A stretch of DNA of 36,226 nucleotides. It comes from Kitasatospora sp. GP82. GTDB lineage: Bacteria; Actinomycetota; Actinomycetes; Streptomycetales; Streptomycetaceae. Made by a program: the position numbers and the translations under genes. This document shows positions 1 to 8,397 of this stretch, piece by piece. The stretch covers positions 1 to 36,226 of the forward strand of contig NZ_JARZAJ010000057.1 of the NCBI RefSeq assembly GCF_029892105.1, given 5' to 3'. Numbering within the stretch: position 1 is the first letter of the stretch; each line of letters begins with the position of its first letter. The notes under the pieces were generated by a model, which saw nothing but the letters and a program-made list of their open reading frames with translations, made no database searches and was not told the origin of the DNA.

Positions 1-90
1 CAGCGGGAAGCGGAAGTACAGCCACACCGCATGAGAGATGATCTCCACCGGGTACCGGTGACCCCTGTACGACGGCGACACGCTCTCCAC
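1..90 (-). CDS. IS6-family transposase, N-terminal part (cut by window edge)
   Basis: The leftward frame encodes a protein start containing GHRYPVEIISHAVWLYFRFP. This matches the N-terminus of IS6/IS240-type DDE transposases and aligns with the complete copy in this window (RGFRFPREVIAHCVWLYHRF, gene at 20994). A GTG at 90 or an in-frame GTG at 81 could start it. The catalytic domain lies outside the window, so activity cannot be judged. The element's outer inverted repeat is visible at 132-153. Confidence 0.75.
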   Translation of the reverse strand, partial: MESVSPSYRGHRYPVEIISHAVWLYFRFPL

Positions 91-131
91 GACAGACCCC
101 TCCCAGCACGACCAACCCGAAGATCATCCCT

Positions 132-153
132 CAGCCGCCAACGTGACAACACC
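132..153 (-). repeat. Terminal inverted repeat of the left-edge IS6-type element
   Basis: Read leftward, this begins GGTGTTGTCACGTTGG. It closely matches the 22-bp repeat bounding the complete IS6-type element (GGTGTTGTCAGGTTGAG, 20919 and 21761). It lies about 40 bases upstream of the partial transposase, where an end is expected. No 8-bp target duplication can be tested because the other end is outside the window. Confidence 0.6.
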
Positions 154-191
154 GTCCGCCGGTGCTGTGTCCGGCGGGGGTGGGGGTGGTG

Positions 192-609
192 TCAGGTGGC
201 TGGGTCCTTGAGGTCGTTGATGACGAGGTCCTGGAGTCTGACGGAGTACCAGACTTCCTGCTTGGCGCCGCCGCTCCGGCGTTCGGTCAGGACGATGGTT
301 GAGTGGCCCGCGCCGCTGCCTTCGTAGTGGGTTGTCCAGCCGGCTGGGATGTTCTGCGCGCGGAAGACGGGGTCGGTGTCGTGCTGCAGGTCCCAGGCAT
401 CGAGCCGCTTGTTCAGGTCAGGGGCGAGGTAGCGCCTGCGCGGGAGTGCTGTGGCCCTTGTGGAGGACGGCCTCGCGGTACTCCCTGACGAAGGTGTTGA
501 CCCGGACCTCGGCCCGGGACTGTTGCGCTTGGGCGGGTGCGGCGAGGGGGCCGGCCATCGCCAGGAGCGCGGTGGCCGTAAGGGCGGGGGAGCGGCGGTT
601 GATCATCAT
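192..609 (-). pseudogene. Secreted DUF3828-like protein, frameshifted
   Basis: Starts at ATG 609 or 606 behind GGCAGG. The N-terminus is a clear Sec signal peptide (MINRRSPALTATALLAMAG, then APAQAQ). The mature start (VNTFVREYREAV) resembles the DUF3828-type region, a small secreted or periplasmic domain of unknown role. The frame stops at 418, but a neighbouring frame continues with RYLAPDLNKRLDAWDLQH down to TGA 192, so one single-base indel near 435-455 separates two well-conserved-looking halves. The repaired protein would be about 138 residues. This is either a recent loss-of-function mutation or a sequencing error. The family call is tentative; the frameshift and the signal peptide are seen directly. 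Confidence 0.6.
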
Positions 610-1351
610 GACCTGCCAAACGGTCGCGTACGCCACGGGACACGGCTTCCAGGGCGTCCACGACACGGCTGTGGTTGTGGCGGGGTGGGTGGTGACGGAA
701 CCTGTTCCCGCCGGTGCTGCCGCCTGCTGCTCCCCGCTGCTCCCTGTTGCTCCCGGGGCGGTTTCCGGTCCTGCCGTGGGCGGTCCGGGGTGTGACCTTG
801 TTCAGCAGGCCGGGGTGGGAATCGGCGTGTTTTCGGGGTTTCCAGCCCCCGCGCGCGGATTGGTCCAACCACATGCCAGCGGCTGACGGGTCGTTCCGGG
901 GTGCTCCGGGTTGCCGCGCCTGGTGACGCTCGGTGTTCTCTCTCCGCCGTCCCGGGACCGTCTCCGGGGGTGCTTCGGGGTTGTCCGGGCGGCCGGACGC
1001 GGTCCGGCCGCCCCACCGAATTGACGGAGGGTCGGAATGCCCGCCGTATTCCGCTCCCGGATTCGGACGGTATTTCCCTCGGGATAAAGCCGGTTATCCG
1101 GTGCCGGAATTCCGGGCGGGAGCCCTGCCGGAATTCCCGGGAGAGGTCTGCTCGCGGTTTCGGCGGGCGGGGCCCCGGCCGTTGGCCGCCGTCGCGGTCG
1201 TAGAGGACGTCCGGCACGTACAGGGAGCCGCGCGGTGCCGGGCAGTTCACAGCCTTGACCACGGAGGGGGGAGCCGGTGTGTGCCGATGGCCATGTCTGC
1301 CCGGAGTCACCGTCCTCGATCCGGCCACGGTGATCGTGGGCGTGGCGGCGT
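610..1351. other. Stretch without a convincing gene
   Basis: Long frames cross this stretch but have irregular composition and no family resemblance. A leftward stretch near 1185-1255 (RGSLYVPDVLYDRDGG) looks protein-like and may be a gene scrap. Two near-identical palindromic motifs, CCGGAATTCCGG at 1104-1115 and CCGGAATTCCCGG at 1128-1140, sit 24 bases apart. No promoter or terminator is clear. Confidence 0.4.
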
Positions 1352-2287
1352 TCAGCGCGGGATCACCCAGCGCGGTGCCCAGGTCCCGGCGGCGTCGTGG
1401 CCGGCCGTTGTGGCGGCGAGGTGGGCGCGGAGGGTGGCCAGCGCCGGGTGGGGGTTGTCGCGGTGCCAGAGGAGCGAGTGCGGGTAGACGGGTGTCGGGT
1501 CGGTCACCGGGATGCGGCGCAGGCCGTGGTCGGCGGGCCAGATGAGGCGGGTGTGCTCGCCCATGAAGGTGGCCAGGGCCGGGGTGTCGGCGATGGTGTC
1601 GAGGAGCGCGTCGGAGCCGAAGTTGGGGCCGGTCGCCTCGATGGTGAGGCCGAACTCGGCGACGAGGTCGTCGTAGTAGGCGGTCCACTCGGTGCCGGGG
1701 ACGATGCCGGGCATCCAGATCCGGTGCCCGGTGAGCTGAGCGAGGGTCACCGACCGGGCGCCCGCCAGCGCGTGGGCGGGGCCGGTGAGGAGTTGGAGCG
1801 GCTCGTCGAGCACCCGGACGGACTCGATGTCCTCGGGCAGGGGCCGGCCGGGTGCGGCGACGGCGCGGAAGGACGCGTCGATCGCACCGGAGCGGATGGC
1901 GGCGACGGCCGTCTCGATGTCGAACAGCATCAGCACGTCGAGCTCGATGTCGGGGTGTGCGCGGTGGAAGCCGCGCATCAGGCCCGACTGCGCGCTGCGC
2001 GAGGTGAGCACGTCGACGCGCAGCGGACGGCGGCCGGGGCGCACGGACGCACCCGCGCGCTCGGCGGCGCGCAGCAGCTCGCGCGCGTGGGGCAGGAACG
2101 CCTGCCCGTCGATGGTGAGTTCGGCGCCGCGCGCGGTGCGGCTGAACAGCCGCACGCCGAGGTTGCGCTCCAGCGCGGCGATGCGTTTGGAGACGGCCTG
2201 CTGGGTGACCGCCAGCTCGGCGGCGGCCTCCTGGAACTGCCCCGCTTCCGCGACGGCGACGAAGGTACGTACTGCTTCGAGATCCAC
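1352..2287 (-). CDS. LysR-family transcriptional regulator
   Basis: A 311-residue protein of normal LysR length. Residues 1-60 form the winged HTH (MDLEAVRTFVAVAEAGQF, then AAELAVTQQAVSKRIAALE). Residues from about 88 form the periplasmic-binding-type effector domain (LRVDVLTSRSAQSGLMRGF). It is transcribed away from the MFS gene at 2428 with 140 bases between them. This is the classic layout in which a LysR protein binds the shared gap and controls both itself and the divergent gene. The effector is unknown. A role in controlling the exporter and hydrolase to its right is inferred from position only. Confidence 0.92.
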   Translation of the reverse strand: MDLEAVRTFVAVAEAGQFQEAAAELAVTQQAVSKRIAALERNLGVRLFSRTARGAELTIDGQAFLPHARELLRAAERAGASVRPGRRPLRVDVLTSRSAQSGLMRGFHRAHPDIELDVLMLFDIETAVAAIRSGAIDASFRAVAAPGRPLPEDIESVRVLDEPLQLLTGPAHALAGARSVTLAQLTGHRIWMPGIVPGTEWTAYYDDLVAEFGLTIEATGPNFGSDALLDTIADTPALATFMGEHTRLIWPADHGLRRIPVTDPTPVYPHSLLWHRDNPHPALATLRAHLAATTAGHDAAGTWAPRWVIPR

Positions 2288-2427
2288 GCCGACCCACCTT
2301 AGTGAACAACGGGTGGTTGTGAATGACCGGCAGGACAGTTGTTTGACCTGCTGTTGTCCTGCCCACTTAGCTCTCCTTGGGCAACGTCAGTTTGTTCGAG
2401 TGGGACTTCAAGGGGAGCGCGCTGAGC

Positions 2428-3672
2428 ATGGTGGGCAGGAGACCGTTGGGCCGGCAGTTCGGCTGGTTGTGGGCGGCATATGCGGTGAGCGCGTATGGGT
2501 CCGGGCTGGGGTTCGGGGCATTGCCGCTGATCGCCGTGCTGGTGTTGCATGCCGGCCCCGCCGAGGTGTCCGCGCTGTCCGCGGTGGGGCCGGCGGTGGG
2601 CGCGCTGATCGCGGTGCCGCTCGCGCCGTGGGTGGAATTCCGGCGCAAGCGCCCGATCATGATCACGATGGACCTGGCCCGGTTTGCGGCCATGGCGACG
2701 ATCCCGGTCGCCTACGCCTTCGGCCGGCTCGGGTTCGTCCAGCTGCTCGTGATCTCGGCCGTGGTCGCCGCAGCCAAGATCGCGTTCAACGCGGCCAGCG
2801 GCGCCTACCTCAAGGCCCTCGTCCGGCCGGATGACCTGCTCGTCGCCAACGCGCGGTTCGAGTCCACGAACTGGAGCTCCATCGCGGTCGGGCCGCCGCT
2901 CGGCGGGGCGGCGATCGGCCTGTTCGGGCCGGTCATCACCGTGGTGGCCGACGCGCTCAGCTACCTGCTCTCCGCGCTGGGCATCACCGCGATCCGCGGC
3001 CACGAAGAAGCGCCGCGAACGACCGACAGGAGCCCGGTCCGGGCGGGCGCACTGCTTGACGGCTGGCGACACATCATGGGCGCTCCCGGTTTGCGGGCGC
3101 TCTACCTCAACAACATGCTCGTCTCCGGTCTGATCATGGCCACCGAGCCGCTGCTGGCCGTTCTCCTGCTTCGCCAACTCGGGTTCCCACCCTGGCAGTA
3201 CGCCTTTGCCTTCGCCGCCCCCTGTCTCGGCGGACTCATCGGCTCCCGGCTGGCCCACCGTGTCGTGGCCCGCTACGGCCGGCACCGGGTCTTCCGGACC
3301 GTCGGCACCCTGCGCGCCATCTGGCTGATCGGCCTGGCCTTCGTCCGTCCCGGCGTCGTCGGCCTCGTCACCGTGATGGCCGTCGAGCTGGCGATCATCA
3401 TCAACATGAGCCTGTACACCCCGGTGCTCGCCACCTACCGGCTCGAACACACCCCCCAGCATCTCGTCGCCCGCACCCTGTCGGCCTGGTCAATCGGCCA
3501 GCAGGCGTCCATCGCCGTCCTCACCGCGCTCGGCGGGCTGCTCGCCGATGTCACCAGCCCACGCACCGCTCTCACGGTCGCGGGACTGCTCATCCTGACC
3601 ACCCCGCTCCTGCTTCCCCGACGCGACCAGACGTCGCAGCACGAGCCGGAACTGGCCCGTAGCCACTCATGA
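2428..3672 (+). CDS. MFS transporter
   Basis: A 414-residue polytopic membrane protein, starting at ATG 2428 behind AGGGGAG. It has the 12-segment pattern of the major facilitator superfamily, beginning FGWLWAAYAVSAYGSGLG. The loop between segments 2 and 3 contains a motif-A-like run (WVEFRRKRPIM). The family includes actinomycete drug and metabolite exporters (MFS_3/enterobactin-exporter-like). The substrate cannot be told from sequence. It is divergent from the LysR gene and followed after about 100 bases by the isochorismatase-like gene, which suggests a small regulon for export and detoxification of a small molecule. Confidence 0.9.
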   Translation: MVGRRPLGRQFGWLWAAYAVSAYGSGLGFGALPLIAVLVLHAGPAEVSALSAVGPAVGALIAVPLAPWVEFRRKRPIMITMDLARFAAMATIPVAYAFGRLGFVQLLVISAVVAAAKIAFNAASGAYLKALVRPDDLLVANARFESTNWSSIAVGPPLGGAAIGLFGPVITVVADALSYLLSALGITAIRGHEEAPRTTDRSPVRAGALLDGWRHIMGAPGLRALYLNNMLVSGLIMATEPLLAVLLLRQLGFPPWQYAFAFAAPCLGGLIGSRLAHRVVARYGRHRVFRTVGTLRAIWLIGLAFVRPGVVGLVTVMAVELAIIINMSLYTPVLATYRLEHTPQHLVARTLSAWSIGQQASIAVLTALGGLLADVTSPRTALTVAGLLILTTPLLLPRRDQTSQHEPELARSHS

Positions 3673-3769
3673 CACACCGCAACTCGCCGCTGAAGCCCGC
3701 AGGCCGCAGCCGGTCCGCCGATGCGCGTTTGCGTCGGCCAGGCACACCACCAGCAAGGAGAACACTCGC

Positions 3770-4369
3770 GTGAGCACTGCCCCCGCACTCGACCCCGCGC
3801 ACACCGCTCTTCTCGTCATGGACTACCAGCCCGCGATCCTGGCCTTTCTGCCCGAAGGTGGGGACCGCGAAGCCCTGCTCGGTCACATGGAAGGGGCCAT
3901 CGCCGACGTTCGCGCAAACGGCGGCACCATCGCCTACGTCCGCGCCGGCTTCACCGATGCCGACTGGGACGCGATCCCGGCCACCAACAAGTCCTTCGCC
4001 CCGCTGGCCCAACACCGCGTCATGCACCACGAGGACCCTGCCGCTGCCATCCACGAGCGCCTGGCTCCTCAGGACGGCGACATCATCGTGCGCAAGACCC
4101 GCTACGGCGGCATGTCCACCACCGACCTCGACCAGCAGCTACGCGAGCGCGGCATCAACACTCTGGTCGTCACCGGCATCAGCACCAGCGGCGCCGTCCT
4201 GTCCACCGTCATCGACGCGGCCGACCGCGACTACCAGCTCTACGTCCTGTCCGATGGCGTCGCCGACCCAGACACCGAAGTCCACAACGTCCTGCTCCAT
4301 CAAGTCTTCCCCTCACGGGCCCACATCATCGGCACCGCCGAGCTGCACGCCCTGCTCCGGGCTGACTGA
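3770..4369 (+). CDS. Isochorismatase-family cysteine-hydrolase homologue with Ser at the nucleophile position
   Basis: A 199-residue cytosolic protein starting at GTG 3770 behind AAGGAG. The Rossmann-like isochorismatase fold is recognisable: LLVMDYQP carries the catalytic Asp near residue 17, and IIVRKTRYGGM carries the catalytic Lys. The nucleophile loop, normally with Cys, reads VVTGISTSGAVLSTV here, so Ser or Thr occupies that place. The family hydrolyses isochorismate, nicotinamide and various amides. The Cys replacement recurs in a subset of homologues and makes the activity uncertain. It is probably co-transcribed with the MFS gene (about 100-base gap, no terminator seen). Confidence 0.88.
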   Translation: MSTAPALDPAHTALLVMDYQPAILAFLPEGGDREALLGHMEGAIADVRANGGTIAYVRAGFTDADWDAIPATNKSFAPLAQHRVMHHEDPAAAIHERLAPQDGDIIVRKTRYGGMSTTDLDQQLRERGINTLVVTGISTSGAVLSTVIDAADRDYQLYVLSDGVADPDTEVHNVLLHQVFPSRAHIIGTAELHALLRAD

Positions 4370-4388
4370 CTCGAACCACGAGCCGATC

Positions 4389-4410
4389 GGCGCTGTCAGG
4401 TTGAGCGGAG
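4389..4410 (+). repeat. Lone IS6-type terminal repeat
   Basis: GGCGCTGTCAGGTTGAGCGG matches the 22-bp repeat of the complete IS6-type element at 20919 with three differences over 22 bases. No IS6 transposase accompanies it here. It ends exactly where the presumed ISL3 end begins (4411), so it looks like the stub of an element truncated by, or used as target for, the ISL3 insertion. Confidence 0.55.
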
Positions 4411-4433
4411 GGCTCTTCGGTGCCGTGGGATGA
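4411..4433 (+). repeat. Probable left terminal repeat of the ISL3 element
   Basis: GGCTCTTCGGTGCCGTGGGA has the GGCTCTTC start common to ISL3-family ends and lies about 120 bases upstream of an ISL3 transposase. The right end is missing, because the element is interrupted and truncated, so the repeat cannot be confirmed by pairing. Confidence 0.4.
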
Positions 4434-4532
4434 TTGTCAATGGCCTTGAAGTTCGGTTCTGATCCACTCTCTGTGGAGCAATGACGGTCCGTCACCTTGG
4501 CATGAGAAGATCGTCGTTCGTGTGACTGCAGC

Positions 4533-5227
4533 GTGCTCTGGACGGCCTTCTCTCACTTGGCTCCCGTGACGATCGAGGAGGTCGTCGTGGGCGACGACGT
4601 CGTGACCTTCTCGGCACGGAGCTCGACCCGGCAGGCGACCTGCCCGGGGTGCGGCACGGTCTCGGACCGTGTCCACGGCGGGTACCGCCGACGCCTGGCT
4701 GATCTCGCGGTGGCCGGGCGAGGGGCCGTTATCGATCTGTTGGTGAGGCGATTCCTGTGCCCGACCGCGGCCTGCCCGCGCAGGATGTTCGTCGAGCAGA
4801 TATCGGGGTTGACCGAGCCGTTCGCCCGCCGGACCTCGCCGCTTCGCCGGGCTCTGGAGAAGGTCGCCCTGGCTCTGGCCGGGCGGCCAGCGGCTCGGCT
4901 GGCCACCCATCTGTCGGTCGGCACGAGCGCGAACTCCCTGATCAGACTGCTTCGAAGGCTTCCCGACGTGCCGGTCGAGGCGGTGCCGCGCGTGCTGGGT
5001 GTGGACGATTTCGCACTGAAGCGGGGACATGTGTACGGGACGGTGCTGCTGGACATGGAGACTGGCGAGCGCGTGGATGTGCTGCCCGACCGCACCGCCG
5101 AGACGTTCACCGCCTGGCTCCGGGCCCATCCGGGGGTCGAGATCGTGTGCCGGGACCGCGCGAGCGCGTATGCCGAGGCCGCCCGCACCGCAGCGCCCGG
5201 CGCGATCCAGGTCGCTGACAGGTTTCA
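4533..5227 (+). pseudogene. ISL3-family transposase, interrupted by a group II intron
   Basis: Starts at GTG 4533. The first 231 residues show the ISL3 signature: an N-terminal zinc-binding segment (CPGCGTVSDRVHGGYRRRL, then FLCPTAACPRRMF) and the start of the DDE domain (VLGVDDFALKRGHVYGTVL with catalytic Asp, and VCRDRASAYAEAA with the second Asp). ISL3 proteins continue with a VADRWHLW-type motif. Here the sequence breaks after VADRF, in the next codon, at GTGCG, the typical 5' end of a bacterial group II intron. The C-terminal half, with the last catalytic residue, is absent from the window. Before truncation, intron splicing could in principle have preserved function. Confidence 0.85.
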
Positions 5228-6495
5228 GTGCGCCATGAGGCGCCTTGTCGTATCCCCGATTTAGTCGGGGGGAATTTGGAGGGAGATTCTCGGGTCCAAT
5301 GGCTTACCTCGATCCGAAAGGTGACGGGGACCAGAGCATGCCAGGAAAGCGACGGCCGTGTTCAGGCGTCAGAAGCGGTGCGTCGCGGGACCCGCGTGAT
5401 ATGGCGAAATCTGAATTGACTGAATCCTAATCCCCGGAAGATTGAAGGTCGAATCCACCGGAACGACGCCCGTAACCGGTGCCGCGCCCTGCGACGGGTT
5501 AGTGAAATGCCCGACGCAACCTCCGGAGCGCGGAGCGATGCCCAGCGAGGGCATTCAAGGGGATGAGTGGGACGCCTAAGTCACGCTATTTCGTACGACA
5601 AGGACGAACATGGGATCGCCTACGGGATGCGAGTCCTATGGCGACGGAGGCCCCGTAGTAGTCGCCGGAGTCACGACCGGCCAAGGAGGACGGGAAAGCT
5701 GTCCGCATGGGCGAAGGGGGCCAGGTGATCGGACACTCGAAGGCTGGGAGGTATGCGTAATGCAGAGTGCCGAAACGGTACTGAGTGTCCTCCGTGCGCG
5801 TGGCAGGCGTGGCCTGCCGTGCGATGAGCTGTATCGGCAGTTGTTCAACCCGCAGTTGTATCTGCTGGCCTACGGGCGTCTGTACTCCAACAAGGGAGCC
5901 ATGACGCCCGGGGTCACTGGGGAGACCGTGGACGGCATGTCGCTGGGCAAGATCGGGCGCATCATCGATGCGCTGCGCCACGAGCGCTACCGGTGGAGCC
6001 CGGCCAAGAGGGTCTACATCCCGAAGAAGGGCGGCAGCACCAAGCTGCGGCCGCTCGGCCTGCCTCCGTGGTCGGACAAGCTCGTCGGCGAGGTGGTGCG
6101 CCTGCTGCTTGAGGCGTATTACGAAACGACGTTCTCCGACTCTTCACACGGTTTCCGTCCCCGCCGGGGATGCCACACCGCTCTGCGGGACGTGGCGAAT
6201 ACATGGACCGGGACGGCCTGGTTCATCGAGGGTGATATCGCCCAGTGTTTCGACCGGCTGGACCACTCGGTCATGCTCGGAATCCTGGGAGAGAACATCC
6301 ACGACAACCGGTTCCTGCGGCTTTTGCGCAACATGCTCCAAGCCGGATACATGGAGGACTGGATCTGGAATGCAACGCTCAGTGGGAGTCCGCAGGGTGG
6401 GGTGGTTTCCCCGATCCTCTCCAACATCTACCTGCACAAGATGGACGAATTCGTCGAGACAGTTCTGATTCCGGAATACACCCGAGGGAAAATCA
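5228..6495 (+). mobile_element. Group II intron, 3'-truncated
   Basis: The element starts at GTGCGCC (5228) inside the ISL3 transposase gene. It is followed by about 530 bases of GC-rich, structured, non-coding sequence, expected to be ribozyme domains I-III, and then the intron-encoded reverse transcriptase. The distal part is missing: RT motifs beyond motif 4, the maturase domain, ribozyme domains V-VI and the 3' splice site are absent. Homology stops at about 6495, where unrelated leftward coding sequence begins. Without domain V the intron cannot splice or move. Confidence 0.8.
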
Positions 6496-6512
6496 GTCGC
6501 CGCCCTGGGTGA
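5760..6512 (+). pseudogene. Group II intron reverse transcriptase/maturase, C-terminally truncated
   Basis: Starts at ATG 5760 behind GGGAGG. About 245 genuine residues remain out of an expected 400 or more. Visible RT blocks are YIPKKGGSTKLRPLGLP (block 1), SHGFRPRRGCHTAL (block 2), FIEGDIAQCFDRLDH (block 3, first catalytic Asp) and GSPQGGVVSPILSNIYLHKM (block 4). The YADD block, thumb, maturase and any endonuclease domain are missing. The frame runs a few codons into foreign DNA (SRRPG) and stops at 6512. This protein would normally help the intron splice and retrotranspose. Confidence 0.9.
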
Positions 6513-7194
6513 GCTCGCGCAGCCGCCCGACCACGGTGGCCAGCTGGTCGTCGGCACCTTGGACGGCGTGGTGGAAGCACAGCGCGAGTTCAAGGTTGGG
6601 CTGCTGTGCGGCCGTGAGGCCGGCGGCTTGGATGTCGGCGCGCAGCACGTCGGCGCGCTGTTCCAGGTCGGGGTTGGTGCCGGCGGAGGCGACCAGGTGG
6701 GCGATGCGGGTGGTGAGGGTGGTGGCGCGCAGGTCCAGGCCTGCCAGGAGCTGGTCGGCGAGGGCGAGTTCGTCGCCGGCCCGCTGCGGGTCGGCGAACG
6801 CGGCGGCGAGGGCGAGCTGGGCCTGGCAGGTGGCGCGCTCGCCGGCCACCGCGTGCTCCTCGGCCTCCAGGTGGGCGGCTTCGTACGCGGTCGCGGCCTG
6901 GTCCATCTCGGCGTTGAGCCACTACAGATCACCCAGCACCCGCTGGTGGCGGCCCTTCCAGCCCAGGGACTGCGCGGTGGCCAGCGCGGTGGGAAAGTCG
7001 CCGCTGATGCGGGCCAGGTGCGCCAGGCCCCGGCGGGCCGCAGGTGCCAGGCGGGTGGTGCCGGCGGCGACCTGTCGCATGCCCTCGCGGGAGTCGGCGC
7101 TGCGGCCGAGGTCGCGCTGCGCCTTGGCGTTCCTTGGCGACCACGCCACCCAGCTCGCGGCCCTGCACGACACCCCCGAGCAGGCCGCGCCCAC
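6493..7194 (-). pseudogene. TPR-type regulatory protein fragment with in-frame stop
   Basis: Leftward coding with strong codon bias gives helical, Ala/Leu-rich repeats (GDFPTALATAQSLGWKGR, then AATAYEAAHLEAEEHAVAG and ADPQRAGDELALADQLLAGL), in the style of TPR arrays of actinomycete regulators. A TAG after LGDL, near 6922, interrupts the frame, and the reading resumes in frame with WLNAEMDQ. The N-terminal part is absent. The 3' end (LRELTQGGD) is cut at the junction with the truncated group II intron. It is a remnant of a larger protein, not a working gene. The family name is inferred from repeat periodicity. Confidence 0.6.
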
Positions 7195-7323
7195 AGCGTG
7201 CAGCTGGTGTACCTGCAGAACGGGTGACCCGCCGCCCTACTGCCGTCCGGGTGGCATCCGGGGCGGACCGGGTCGCCGCCGCCGCCGTACCAATGCCCGG
7301 CCTTCCGGTGGCCGGAAGCCTTG

Positions 7324-7611
7324 ATGGTCCGCCCGGAAATCTTGACGGTGCCCACCGAGCGCGGCCTGGGCGAGCCGGACCGCTCCGCGCTGATTGGCCG
7401 GGCGACCGCGGCCGGTCTGGAGCCCGAGGTCATCGTTGCCGCGCTCGCGTCGCTCGAGCCCTTGATGCCAGACGTAGAGCGCGTTGTGGGGGCGGTTCGG
7501 CGGCGTGAGCGTTGTGATGTGAGGTTGTCAGGTGCGGCGGCTCCCGGCGGCCGGGGCGTCGACCGCGACGGAGGCGACCGGGACGCCGAGCGCTCCGGCG
7601 ATTCGGCATGA
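7324..7611 (+). CDS. Small hypothetical protein
   Basis: ATG 7324 (or TTG 7321) follows GGAAG at a good distance, and encodes 95 residues. The first two thirds (PDRSALIGRATAAGLEPEVI, then ALASLEPLMPDVERVVGAV) look like a small helical protein. The tail is Arg/Asp/Gly-rich and probably disordered. Its TGA overlaps the next start in ATGA, implying translational coupling. I do not recognise the family. It lies just beyond the TPR remnant, so it may itself be a survivor of a rearranged locus. Confidence 0.45.
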   Translation: MVRPEILTVPTERGLGEPDRSALIGRATAAGLEPEVIVAALASLEPLMPDVERVVGAVRRRERCDVRLSGAAAPGGRGVDRDGGDRDAERSGDSA

Positions 7612-7883
7612 GCGCCGCGGAAGCCGAGACCCGCTGGGTCGGCACTGTCGAGGACTGGAGGAGCCAGACGAAGGCCAAGAGCCTGCTCGTCCGTGATCCC
7701 GGCACATACGTCACCGATGTAGACGCGTACGCGATGACGGGGCGGGCCCATCAGCCCGGCAGCACTGTGCGGCAGCCGCTGAGCGCGGTGCTGGACGCCG
7801 CCGCGCCGCTGACGGGCCGCGACGTCGCGGCCGCTGGTCGGGCGTTCGCGGGCACCACGGTCTGCGGTCACTGCCACCGGTAG
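7608..7883 (+). CDS. Small hypothetical protein with C-terminal CGHCH
   Basis: Starts at ATG 7608 overlapping the previous stop (ATGA) and encodes 91 residues with regular high-GC3 codon use. It begins EAETRWVGTVEDWRSQTKAK and ends FAGTTVCGHCHR. The terminal CxxC followed by His could bind a metal, but it is too short to name. There is no signal peptide or membrane segment. The coupling to the upstream ORF is the main evidence that it is real. Function unknown. Confidence 0.45.
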   Translation: MSAAEAETRWVGTVEDWRSQTKAKSLLVRDPGTYVTDVDAYAMTGRAHQPGSTVRQPLSAVLDAAAPLTGRDVAAAGRAFAGTTVCGHCHR

Positions 7884-8397
7884 GCCCGCCGGCGAACCGG
7901 GGCCGCCGCGCGTCGAGGCGGGCATCAAGGTACGGCCGCCCAGCCCGCCGTGAACCTTGGTGGTGCAGGTCAGCACCCCCTGCGGCGCCCTCGCAACTGT
8001 GCCGGGAGCGGTCCGCCCGGATGCTCGCTGTACGGGCGGCCGCGCCTGCCGGAATGCCGCTGCGCTGCGGAGTCGAACATTCATCTGAGGACAAATCGAG
8101 CCGAAAGTTGGCGGGCCCGGCAGCGCCGGCAGCCACGGGACCGCAGATCCGGACACCTCGCGCGCCCGGCGATGTCGACAGCCGCGGCACCGCACCCGCG
8201 GATCTTGGCCCCAAAGATCAAGCAGCGGTGCCCCCGGGGACAGCGGACAGACCCGGGAACGCGCCCGCCCGCATGCGATCAAACGCCTGGTCAGCGGCAT
8301 CTGTCCGGTTCTCACCAGGTGGCGAGTTCCGGACGGTGTTCATCCGCCGCCGGATGCGTAGCGTCACCGGTCTTCGACGCAGGGAGGTCTGAAGAGC
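7884..8397. other. Non-coding stretch upstream of the aerolysin-like gene
   Basis: No frame here has a convincing start, codon bias or family resemblance. It ends with the ribosome-binding site GGGAGG about ten bases before ATG 8398. Any promoter of the 8398-10641 operon should lie here, but no clear -35/-10 pair is visible. Confidence 0.4.

Noticed and set aside
606..2366. Very long leftward open frame antisense-shifted over the LysR gene
   Set aside because: Arg/Pro/His-rich composition typical of an out-of-frame shadow in GC-rich DNA; the LysR frame in the same DNA has clear family motifs.
6144..8315. Leftward 723-codon open frame
   Set aside because: Crosses the RT gene, the TPR remnant and two small rightward genes; low-complexity Arg/Pro composition and no domain.
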